Origin: Candidatus Sabulitectum sp.
GTDB lineage: Bacteria > Fermentibacterota > Fermentibacteria > Fermentibacterales > JCC-6
DNA: 5,522 nt
NCBI GenBank assembly: GCA_023136985.1
Contig: JAGLQD010000319.1
Span: 1-5,522 of the forward strand
Direction: 5' to 3'
How positions within the stretch are numbered: the first letter of the stretch is position 1; each line of letters begins with the position of its first letter. Below are positions 1 to 5,522 of the stretch, one piece after another. The position numbers and the translations under genes are program-made. The notes beneath the pieces are model-generated. The model searched no databases, was not told where the DNA came from, and saw nothing but the letters and a program-made list of their open reading frames with translations.

Positions 1-743
1 AAGCTACTGGATATGGTCAGGTTTATTTCGCAAAAGAAATGCTTAAAACAAGAGGTGAATCCTTTGAAGGTAAGATCTGCACAGTTTCCGGTTCCGGGAA
101 TGTGGCTCAGTATGCTACGGAAAAAGTTACGGAACTTGGTGGAAAAGTTGTTACACTTTCGGATTCCAGCGGCTGCATTTATGATGAAGAGGGTATCGAT
201 GCTGATAAGCTTGCCTTTGTCATGGATCTTAAGAACAACCGAAGAGGCCGTATCAGCGAGTATGCAGAGAAGTATCCAGGTGCAGTTTACACTGTAGTAG
301 ACGGATCCCTCGATTACAATCCACTCTGGGCCTACAAGGCCGACTGTGCATTCCCAAGTGCTACTCAGAACGAGATCAGCGCCAAGGATGCTCAGACAAT
401 GGTTAACAACGGTGTAATTCTTGTTTCTGAGGGTGCAAATATGCCCACAGTTCCTGAAGGTGTTAACATTTTCATCGACAACAAGATTCTTTACGGCCCA
501 GGCAAGGCTGCAAATGCTGGTGGTGTTGCTACATCAGGTCTTGAGATGGCGCAGAACGCTATATTCTCAAGCTGGACTCGTAAGGAAGTTGACAACAAGC
601 TTCATAACATCATGATCAGTATCCACAAACAGGCTTACGATGCTGCAGAGTATTATGGCTCACCGGGAAACTATGTTCTCGGAGCTAACGCAGCCGGTTT
701 CCGCAAGGTTGCCGATGCTATGCTTGCTCAGGGTGTCGTCTAG
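1..743 (+). CDS. gdhA: NADP-type glutamate dehydrogenase, C-terminal part (5' end outside window)
   Basis: Catalyses reversible reductive amination of 2-oxoglutarate with ammonium to glutamate in the cytoplasm. The frame is open from base 3 and begins inside the family motif ATGYG, so roughly the first 200 residues (substrate-binding domain, catalytic Lys) lie upstream of the window. The 246 visible residues are the dinucleotide-binding domain and C-terminal helices: nucleotide loop SGSGNVAQYA at visible residues 29-38, then SDSSG at 53-57, as in E. coli GdhA; FPSATQNEI near 117-125; EGANMPT at 143-149; PGKAANAGGVATSGLEM at 166-182. The end, NYVLGANAAGF...ADAMLAQGVV, closely resembles the enterobacterial enzyme. 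SGSGNV and SDSSG are typical of the NADP(H)-using hexameric class of about 450 residues, so coenzyme choice is inferred from the family. The ATG at 39 is internal, not the start. The stop TAG is followed 20 bases later by an intrinsic terminator, so the transcript ends here. Confidence 0.95.
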   Translation, partial: ATGYGQVYFAKEMLKTRGESFEGKICTVSGSGNVAQYATEKVTELGGKVVTLSDSSGCIYDEEGIDADKLAFVMDLKNNRRGRISEYAEKYPGAVYTVVDGSLDYNPLWAYKADCAFPSATQNEISAKDAQTMVNNGVILVSEGANMPTVPEGVNIFIDNKILYGPGKAANAGGVATSGLEMAQNAIFSSWTRKEVDNKLHNIMISIHKQAYDAAEYYGSPGNYVLGANAAGFRKVADAMLAQGVV

Positions 744-763
744 GCTGATATCCGTTACTGTAG

Positions 764-794
764 AATCCCCCGCTGTAAAAGCGGGGGATTTTTT
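764..794 (+). terminator. Rho-independent terminator after gdhA
   Basis: A perfect 10-bp stem, AATCCCCCGC (764-773) with GCGGGGGATT (781-790), closes a 7-base loop and runs into a T tract ending at 794. It lies 20 bases after the gdhA stop. It should separate gdhA from the next gene, which then needs its own promoter. Confidence 0.93.
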
Positions 795-829
795 CTGCAA
801 GTCTTCCGCGAATAACGTTCAAGTAGCAG

Positions 830-858
830 TTGACTTACGGCCAGAAGGGAATAATAAT
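830..858 (+). promoter_or_regulatory. Candidate sigma-70-type promoter for the secreted repeat gene
   Basis: TTGACT at 830-835 (5 of 6 to TTGACA) is separated by exactly 17 bases from AATAAT at 853-858 (5 of 6 to TATAAT). It sits just after the gdhA terminator and ahead of the gene starting at 925, where a promoter is needed. Transcription would begin near 865, giving a leader of about 60 nt. The match is by eye only, and the sigma-factor preference of this organism is unknown. Confidence 0.55.
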
Positions 859-869
859 CCTGCGAGGTA

Positions 870-887
870 TATATAGATTTCTATATA
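870..887 (+). repeat. AT-rich inverted repeat in the predicted leader
   Basis: TATATAG (870-876) and CTATATA (881-887) form perfect 7-bp arms around the 4-base spacer ATTT. If the promoter at 830-858 is right, this lies a few bases into the transcript. It could be a small operator or a weak 5' hairpin. It is almost pure A/T, so chance is a fair explanation. Confidence 0.4.
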
Positions 888-924
888 GAAACAGTTGTCT
901 ATTTACTGAAGGGATTGTGCTCTA

Positions 925-2133
925 ATGAGAATTGTTTTTGCAGTATTGATTCTGCTTGTGGGAATCGCAGCAGGCTGGGATCCACTGTTTGAGGAACCGG
1001 TTCTGATGGATCAGACAGTGGGTGGGTGTGCTGATCCGTTCGTTGCTGACTGGAATGACGATGGCCTTGATGATCTCATTGTTGGCCAGTATGCCGGTGG
1101 AAGAATCAAATGGTTCGAGAATACAGGCTCTGCCGGCAACCCGGCGTTTGCATCTGCTGTAGTGCTCCAGGCCGACGGATCAAATATTTCAGTTGGTGGT
1201 ACTTGATGCACAGGTGCAAATAATCCACAGGTTGTGGATTACAACAACGATGGCAATATGGATCTTATTCTTAGTAACTATTACGGTAAGCTTTTTCTAT
1301 ACACAAGGCAGTCGAATGGTACTCTTACCGAGGAACCGGTTCTTTGTGGAGACGGGTACGAGATCGATATGGGATACTGGTGCGGACCTGCGCTGGTGGA
1401 CTGGGATGAAAATGGGCACCTTGATCTTATAGTATCAGGGTATGGAAGTGGTATGTTCACCAATCGATTCACCCTCTTTATGAACACCAATGAAGATCCC
1501 GATTCACCGGTATTTACTTTCAATAATATTTCAAAAATAGAACCGGTTTTTCACCGGTGGCGTCAGGGAATAAGAGTATTTGATCTTAACATTGACGGAA
1601 AGAAAGACCTGATAAATGGAAGTGAGACCGGCGAGGTGTACTTCCATGAGAACATTGGTACAAATGCTTCTCCTGAGTTTGACGGGAAGGTGCTTCTTGC
1701 AACTGCGTCTGGAGCTATTGATATAGGAAGCAGATCTCGGGCCTGCCTTCTTGACTGGAATGATGACGGTGTTCCTGACATGATCATTGGCGAGAATGGC
1801 GGGAATCTTTATCTAGCTCTTGGTGTTCCGGGAGTGGGGAATGAAGAACAGACTGAAGAGGAGATTGCCAACGAAGTTATGTCGCTTTCTGTTTTGGAGA
1901 ACCCTTCAAGCGGACTGCATATTCCAGTTCAGTTTTCTTCACCATCAGCAGGAATGATAGTTATCAATATGTTCGACCTGCATGGTAGGCTTCTTGAAGA
2001 GCGGGAATATGCCATAGAGGCTGGAGCCAGTAGCTTATCTCTGGATGCCAGCGGTTTGCCCCCTGGGGTTGTAATTCTAAGGGCAGTGCTGGGCAACAGC
2101 AGTGTTTCGGAACGGGTTGTGATCACCCGCTGA
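925..2133 (+). CDS. Secreted FG-GAP/VCBS-like calcium-loop repeat protein with C-terminal sorting-like domain, interrupted by one in-frame TGA
   Basis: This is one reading frame of 402 positions with a single internal TGA at position 94. Conventional decoding gives a 93-residue product (925-1206); the rest stays open in the same frame to 2133, with a possible GTG restart at 1234. The start at 925 has GAAGGGA 10 bases upstream and encodes a signal peptide (residues 1 to about 17, a hydrophobic run after Met-Arg, likely cleaved near IAAG/W). Five repeats follow, each with a DxNxDG-type calcium-binding loop: DWNDDGLDD (42-50), DYNNDGNMD (105-113), DWDENGHLD (159-167), DLNIDGKKD (220-228) and DWNDDGVPD (277-285), as in beta-propeller-like FG-GAP/VCBS proteins. 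Residues about 321-402 form a beta-rich tail with FDLHGRLLEE, LPPGVVILRA and a final VVITR, like type IX secretion sorting domains. The TGA falls within repeat 2, so this is one gene: a recoded gene, a recent nonsense mutant, or a sequence error. The exact function is unknown; surface display or secretion is inferred. Confidence 0.82.
1204..1240 (+). other. In-frame TGA with downstream hairpin: candidate selenocysteine (SECIS-like) recoding site or nonsense mutation
   Basis: TGA at 1204-1206 is followed by the Cys codon TGC. A perfect 7-bp stem, AATCCAC (1222-1228) with GTGGATT (1234-1240), closes a 5-base loop AGGTT (1229-1233). The stem begins 15 nt after the TGA and the loop begins 22 nt after it, with G at loop position 2. 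Bacterial SECIS elements, such as that of E. coli fdhF with its GGUC loop, lie inside the coding sequence at comparable distances and need a loop G. A smaller palindrome, TGCA-CAGG-TGCA, abuts the TGA at 1207-1218. Against recoding: such a hairpin can arise by chance, no selenoprotein family is recognised here, and repeats 3 and 4 carry Trp at roughly comparable positions, so a TGG to TGA change is an equally simple origin. Confidence 0.35.
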
Positions 2134-2155
2134 ACATTCTGATCTGATCTGGAAA

Positions 2156-2204
2156 GGGGCGGAAGCTGAGACCCAGGGGGACTCGGCTTCCGCCTTCTTA
2201 TCTT
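2156..2204 (+). terminator. Terminator hairpin between the convergent genes
   Basis: GGCGGAAGCTGAG (2158-2170) pairs with CTCGGCTTCCGCC (2182-2194) over 13 bp with one G-U pair, around an 11-base loop. It can extend by two G-U pairs outward and is followed by a T-rich run (TTCTTATCTT). It starts 22 bases after the stop of the secreted repeat gene. On the opposite strand the stem is followed only by CCTTTCC, so it should work mainly rightward, though it may also protect the 3' end of the leftward transcript. Confidence 0.8.
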
Positions 2205-2237
2205 CTAATGATTTGAAAAGATACCGCTAAGTGGTTT

Positions 2238-4577
2238 CTACTTCGTCAGGAAAGCAATAGCTTCGTCGGTATCTCCATTCAGAATTACCGAAAGAGATGA
2301 GCCAGCCAGAAGATTGTCTATCTTAATTACTTTTATCACATGCTCAAAACCCTTTGCAGCTGACACGAAATTTGTAAGGTAATTCTTTTTGTTAAAGAAA
2401 ATTTCCTCCCTGAAGATCACCCCGTCATCATCAGGGTACAGTGGAAGATATCTTATGTCTGCTTCAACAAGATCCAGGAAGAAATGAGTTCCGAAGGAGA
2501 GATCGGGTACCTGACCCTTCTTCATCCTGGCAACCTCGATAAGCATGGCGGTGTTATTTATATCACTGTATCCAACATGTACTCCAAGCTTGATATCTCC
2601 CTTGCTGCCCCACCTTCCGGGGCCAATGAGAATGAATTTTTTCTTGGGTAAAAGATGATTCAGCTTGCCGATAATGTGACCGATCTCAAGGAGTTTCTCC
2701 CTGCTTTCTACTTTGTCGTATTCAACTCCATCCACATAAACCATGTACTCAATATTGTGGCATGCGCCGGACATGATGTACCTGTTTGCAGTGAATACCA
2801 CCGCATCGTTGTTTATGCCTGTTGGGATTGTGGTGTCGACATTTCCTCTTCCTGTGCTCTGGGGTCTGCACTGCAGAAGGTATGGTGTATGGATGTCCGG
2901 TCCATAGGCGAATTCCACATCTACAGGAAGGCCAATCTCATCTTCAAGAATGTTCAAGATGGTTTTGAAGAACAGGGGAACAGGGCTTCTCTCCAGTAAA
3001 TTATGGAATGTTATCAGGGTTTCCTTGTTTTGAATGTTCAGCATTGATCCCGGTGAGAGCTGAACACCACTTTCTTCGTAAAGGGAAACCAGATAAGGCA
3101 GACAAGGAATTTTTGCTCCGTACTCCTTTATCATCTTTTCTGTGCTCACTGTCTCAAGGCAGCCCTTTTCCAGATTTACCACATCCATGCTCTTCTGGGC
3201 ATATCTGCTGAGCTCTTCGCTGGTGACATTGATACGTAGCTTGGGCTGCCCCGGGCTCATTAGAACCGGGAAATCCTGCCCTGTTCGGTCAACAGCTCTT
3301 GTTCCCAGCCCTGCAACCAGTCGGACAATTCCGTCCTCGGACTTTATTCTTGGAGACCACCTATAATCATTTCTGCTGAAAGCAACACCTGCGAATGGAG
3401 GGAAGTAGTACTTTCCTATTCTGGATCCCACAACCTCCTGAATAAGAATGCCCATCTCCTCATTAAAATCAAGAAGTCCCCTTTCCCTTCTGTATTCAAT
3501 GGGGTCCGGGCCGAAAATGCTGGCGTATATTTCCAGCACAGCATCAACAAGTGCATCCAGCCTGTGTTGTCTGGAACCCTGATTGGCAACGAAAAGGCTT
3601 TTGTACTTTCCTGCAAAAGCCGCTCCGGTACTGTCTTCAAGAAGGCTTGATGATCTAACAATAATCGGAGTGGTCCCGAAGTAATCAAGTGCATGTTCAA
3701 GACCGACCATGACGCTGTAGGGCATTACAGAGTGTTTGAATACCTGTTCTAGAAGATGGTACTCCTGGCGGATCTCGTCCTGTCTGGCATACTTGATGGC
3801 CATCATCTCTTCAAGGGCATTGTGGTTTATGAATTCAAGAACGGCATCAGAAGCAATAAACCAGGTTTTGGGGACTTTCAGGTTTCTAAGAACAGTATGT
3901 GATTTTTTGTAGGAATTCAGTATCATCTGAGCCCTGAAAAGACCTGCAGCCTTTCCTCCAACTTTTCCATTTCCATTGTACGGGCCTATGGTATGGTTGA
4001 TCACATTTACATAATCGCTGATGCTCACATGCTTTCGAATAGTACTGATGTAATTCAGATCATTGGTAAATAGCCTTCTGGTTAGAGCTACAATTATGTT
4101 CTCTCTGTCGCGGGCTTCCATTTTCTTGCTTCTCTTGGGCAGCATCTCGTATCTGTCCAGTGCTTCTCTAAGTTTTTCCAGAGGAATATCACGCCTGCCT
4201 GCTGCTACTGAAAGAAAACGGATCTTCTCGTGCCGAAGCCACCTGTGAAGAGCCATTGTGATCTCGTCCGGTGTGAGAACCTCTTCAGCCACGCGGAATA
4301 CCTGTGTGGTTATCTCCTCCAGAACCGTGTAGTCCATTCTGGGCGCAGGCTGGTTCTCGCCGTATAGATCTCCAGTTTCAGTTGCATCAACCTGCTTGGG
4401 AAGCAGATCCTCCATGATTTTCGAGATCTTTACTATTTTTCTTCTGAAAAGGTAGTTGAGCATCTTTCTGCTCAGACGGCCCAGTAATTCGGGATCTGTC
4501 TCGCTGAGCAGTTTAAGAATAATTTTCCATTCGGGTTTGCCTGTTGCAATGGTGCTATTGTCGCTCAGTGGAGACAT
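2238..4577 (-). CDS. PEP/pyruvate-binding (PPDK_N-like ATP-grasp) protein without phosphohistidine domain
   Basis: A 779-residue, probably cytoplasmic protein related to the ATP-binding half of PEP synthase and pyruvate phosphate dikinase. Residues 1 to about 190 are mostly helical and charged, with no domain I recognise. Residues about 200-575 are the ATP-grasp module: GGKAAGL at 207-213 (Lys209), IIVRSSSLLEDS at 305-316 (Arg308), GKYKSLF at 323-329, GLGTRAVDR at 423-431, DVEF at 553-556 (Glu555) and LLQCRPQ at 567-573 (Gln569, Arg571). By position these match dikinase ATP-site residues Lys22, Arg92, Glu323, Gln335 and Arg337, so ATP binding looks intact. The swivelling phosphohistidine domain (TxGGxxSHxA-type motif) and the PEP/pyruvate TIM barrel are absent. 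Residues about 590-755 instead hold a separate domain with GACHN (604-608), GPGRWGS (652-658) and SFGTHFFLDLVEADIRYLPLYP; I recall this pairing from uncharacterised FCB-type proteins. The ATG at 4577 has AAAGGT 7 bases upstream. Substrate and phosphoacceptor are unknown, so it should not be called ppsA. Confidence 0.85.
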   Translation of the reverse strand: MSPLSDNSTIATGKPEWKIILKLLSETDPELLGRLSRKMLNYLFRRKIVKISKIMEDLLPKQVDATETGDLYGENQPAPRMDYTVLEEITTQVFRVAEEVLTPDEITMALHRWLRHEKIRFLSVAAGRRDIPLEKLREALDRYEMLPKRSKKMEARDRENIIVALTRRLFTNDLNYISTIRKHVSISDYVNVINHTIGPYNGNGKVGGKAAGLFRAQMILNSYKKSHTVLRNLKVPKTWFIASDAVLEFINHNALEEMMAIKYARQDEIRQEYHLLEQVFKHSVMPYSVMVGLEHALDYFGTTPIIVRSSSLLEDSTGAAFAGKYKSLFVANQGSRQHRLDALVDAVLEIYASIFGPDPIEYRRERGLLDFNEEMGILIQEVVGSRIGKYYFPPFAGVAFSRNDYRWSPRIKSEDGIVRLVAGLGTRAVDRTGQDFPVLMSPGQPKLRINVTSEELSRYAQKSMDVVNLEKGCLETVSTEKMIKEYGAKIPCLPYLVSLYEESGVQLSPGSMLNIQNKETLITFHNLLERSPVPLFFKTILNILEDEIGLPVDVEFAYGPDIHTPYLLQCRPQSTGRGNVDTTIPTGINNDAVVFTANRYIMSGACHNIEYMVYVDGVEYDKVESREKLLEIGHIIGKLNHLLPKKKFILIGPGRWGSKGDIKLGVHVGYSDINNTAMLIEVARMKKGQVPDLSFGTHFFLDLVEADIRYLPLYPDDDGVIFREEIFFNKKNYLTNFVSAAKGFEHVIKVIKIDNLLAGSSLSVILNGDTDEAIAFLTK

Positions 4578-4584
4578 AAAAGCT

Positions 4585-4590
4585 ACCTTT
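4585..4590 (-). promoter_or_regulatory. Ribosome binding site of the PEP/pyruvate-binding gene
   Basis: Read leftward, AAAGGT lies 7 bases before the ATG at 4577-4575, which supports that start. Further upstream TAGAAT (4632-4627, 5 of 6 to the -10 consensus) could be a promoter element just beyond the preceding terminator, but no convincing -35 goes with it. Confidence 0.55.
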
Positions 4591-4646
4591 CTTTGGATGT
4601 GCTCTAATCACTGGATATACGGGATAATTCTAACTGGCAGAAGGAT

Positions 4647-4679
4647 AAAAAAAAAGACCAGGGTGAAAACACCCCGATC
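4647..4679 (-). terminator. Rho-independent terminator after the second glutamate dehydrogenase gene
   Basis: Read leftward, GATCGGGGTG (4679-4670) pairs with CACCCTGGTC (4665-4656) over 10 bp with two G-U pairs around a TTTT loop, then runs straight into nine T (4655-4647). It begins 18 bases after the stop of the dehydrogenase gene. It should largely uncouple the downstream PEP/pyruvate-binding gene, so these two same-strand genes are probably not a simple operon. Confidence 0.92.
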
Positions 4680-4697
4680 CTTTTCATTTATCTGAGA

Positions 4698-5522
4698 TTA
4701 CACCAGGCCACGAAGTCTGGCAGCGTTAGCTACCCTGTCGATGGCGATCATGTAGGCAGCGTCGCGCATGTATACAGACTGACTTTCTGCCAGATCAGCA
4801 ACAGCGTGGAATGCTGTTGTTATCTTTGTGTCGAGCTTGGAGAGAACTTCATCCTTCTCCCAGTAATAGTTCATGTTGTTCTGAACCTGCTCGAAATAGG
4901 AGCATGTAACTCCACCGGCGTTGCAGAGGAAATCGGGAATATTAAAGATCCCTTTTTCTTTGAGTACAGCATCGGCTTCAGGAGTCGTGGGGCCGTTTGC
5001 TCCTTCTGCAATAACCTTGACTCTTGAGTGGATCTTACCGACGGTGTCAGCATTTATCTGGTTCTCGAGGGCTCCAGGAAGAAGAACATCAGCTTCAGTT
5101 TCAATCCATGCATCACCTGGAAGCTGCTCGTAGCCGGCAGCAATAGCTTTTTTAGCATCAAGCGTGCCGAATCTGTCTGTAATGGTCATGATGAATTCAA
5201 GATCAATGCCGTCCATTTTGCGGTAGGTGTAGGCTTTCATGTCTTTCTGATCCCAGCAGGAGATGCAGAGAACTTTTCCGCCGTACTGAATGAAGAGTTC
5301 GGCTGCATACTGCACAACATTTCCAAAACCCTGACATGCCATTGTGGCACCCTTGATGTCGATATCAAGTCGCTTGAGGGCTTCTCTTACTGTGTAGATC
5401 GCACCATAACCTGTGGCTTCAGTTCTTCCAAGAGAACCACCGCTGCCAACTGGCTTGCCTGTGATTACGCCTGGGTACTTGCCGCCCATAAGTGTTTCGT
5501 ATTCATCCATCATCCAGAGCAT
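4698..5522 (-). CDS. Glu/Leu/Phe/Val dehydrogenase family protein (second glutamate dehydrogenase), C-terminal part
   Basis: A second cytoplasmic amino-acid dehydrogenase, most likely glutamate dehydrogenase of the shorter clade (about 420 residues). The frame is open to the window edge; the Met at 5522 lies in the conserved WMMDEYE segment, so about 140-150 N-terminal residues, including the catalytic Lys, are missing. In the 274 visible residues: GKPVGSGGSLGR at 22-33, EATGYG at 35-40, nucleotide loop CQGFGNVVQYAA at 63-74, LLPGALENQI at 147-156, EGANGPTTPEAD at 173-184, and DFLCNAGGVTCSYFEQVQN at 197-215. The end, YMRDAAYMIAI...AARLRGLV, is typical. It differs from the enzyme at 1-743: it has QGFGNV instead of SGSGNV, and CISCWDQ (86-92) where that enzyme has SDSSG, so coenzyme preference probably differs (inference). 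Specificity for glutamate over another amino acid is by family only. TAA stop, then a strong terminator. Confidence 0.9.
   Translation of the reverse strand: MLWMMDEYETLMGGKYPGVITGKPVGSGGSLGRTEATGYGAIYTVREALKRLDIDIKGATMACQGFGNVVQYAAELFIQYGGKVLCISCWDQKDMKAYTYRKMDGIDLEFIMTITDRFGTLDAKKAIAAGYEQLPGDAWIETEADVLLPGALENQINADTVGKIHSRVKVIAEGANGPTTPEADAVLKEKGIFNIPDFLCNAGGVTCSYFEQVQNNMNYYWEKDEVLSKLDTKITTAFHAVADLAESQSVYMRDAAYMIAIDRVANAARLRGLV

Noticed and set aside
1204..1206. Genome-wide reassignment of TGA to Trp or Gly
   Set aside because: The same gene ends at TGA 2131-2133, exactly at the expected end of the sorting-like domain and just before a terminator. The other three genes contain no internal TGA over about 1300 codons.
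1234..2133. A separate gene beginning at GTG 1234
   Set aside because: The GTG is a Val codon inside repeat 2 and inside the right arm of the hairpin. There is no spaced Shine-Dalgarno sequence, and the product would lack a signal peptide although it ends in a secretion-type tail. It is better read as the continuation of the gene starting at 925.
2139..2151. Short tandem TGATC repeat after the secreted gene
   Set aside because: Only about two copies of a 5-base unit; not distinguishable from chance.
2238..4577. Annotation as PEP synthase (ppsA) or pyruvate phosphate dikinase
   Set aside because: Only the ATP-grasp part is shared. The phosphohistidine motif and the PEP/pyruvate barrel are not in the sequence, so the named reaction is not supported.
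4578..5522. Operon of the second dehydrogenase with the PEP/pyruvate-binding gene
   Set aside because: They share a strand with only 120 bases between, but a strong intrinsic terminator with nine T lies between them, so co-transcription would be limited to read-through.
1..5522. CRISPR array, tRNA or rRNA gene, insertion sequence, toxin-antitoxin or defence module
   Set aside because: No regularly spaced repeats, no tRNA-like cloverleaf, no rRNA-like sequence, no transposase and no small gene pair were seen. The non-coding gaps are short and explained by terminators and promoters.

Overview
The window is 5.5 kb of a bacterial genome of moderate G+C, about 46-48% by eye, with four protein genes arranged convergently. 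The left half reads rightward: the 3' part of an NADP-type glutamate dehydrogenase, then a secreted repeat protein. The right half reads leftward: the 3' part of a second, different glutamate dehydrogenase, then a large protein with a PEP-synthase-like ATP-grasp domain. The two convergent blocks meet at about 2134-2237, where a strong hairpin terminator lies. Both dehydrogenase genes run off the window edges.

The organism is probably a Gram-negative anaerobe of or near the FCB superphylum (Fermentibacteria-, Cloacimonadota- or Bacteroidota-like). This rests on the secreted repeat protein, which ends in a domain resembling type IX secretion C-terminal sorting domains, and on the PEP/pyruvate-binding architecture, which I recall mainly from such lineages. 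The phylum assignment is inference and weak. Two glutamate dehydrogenases suggest active amino-acid and ammonium metabolism.

Layout: 1-743 glutamate dehydrogenase C-terminal part (+); 764-794 intrinsic terminator; 830-858 candidate promoter; 870-887 short inverted repeat in the predicted leader; 925-2133 secreted calcium-loop (FG-GAP/VCBS-like) repeat protein (+), interrupted by one in-frame TGA at 1204-1206; 2156-2204 terminator; 2238-4577 PEP/pyruvate-binding (PPDK_N-like) protein (-); 4647-4679 terminator with nine T (-); 4698-5522 second glutamate dehydrogenase (-). The longest stretch without a gene is about 180 bases (744-924).

The most interesting point is the TGA in the repeat gene. 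The frame stays open on both sides, the repeat pattern continues through it, the next codon is Cys, and a perfect 7-bp hairpin with an AGGTT loop starts 15 nt downstream. That geometry is compatible with a bacterial selenocysteine insertion element. A simple nonsense mutation of a Trp or Cys codon, or a sequencing error, remains possible. The second point is a PEP-synthase-like protein that keeps the ATP-site residues but has no phosphohistidine or PEP/pyruvate barrel domain; it carries a poorly characterised C-terminal domain instead.
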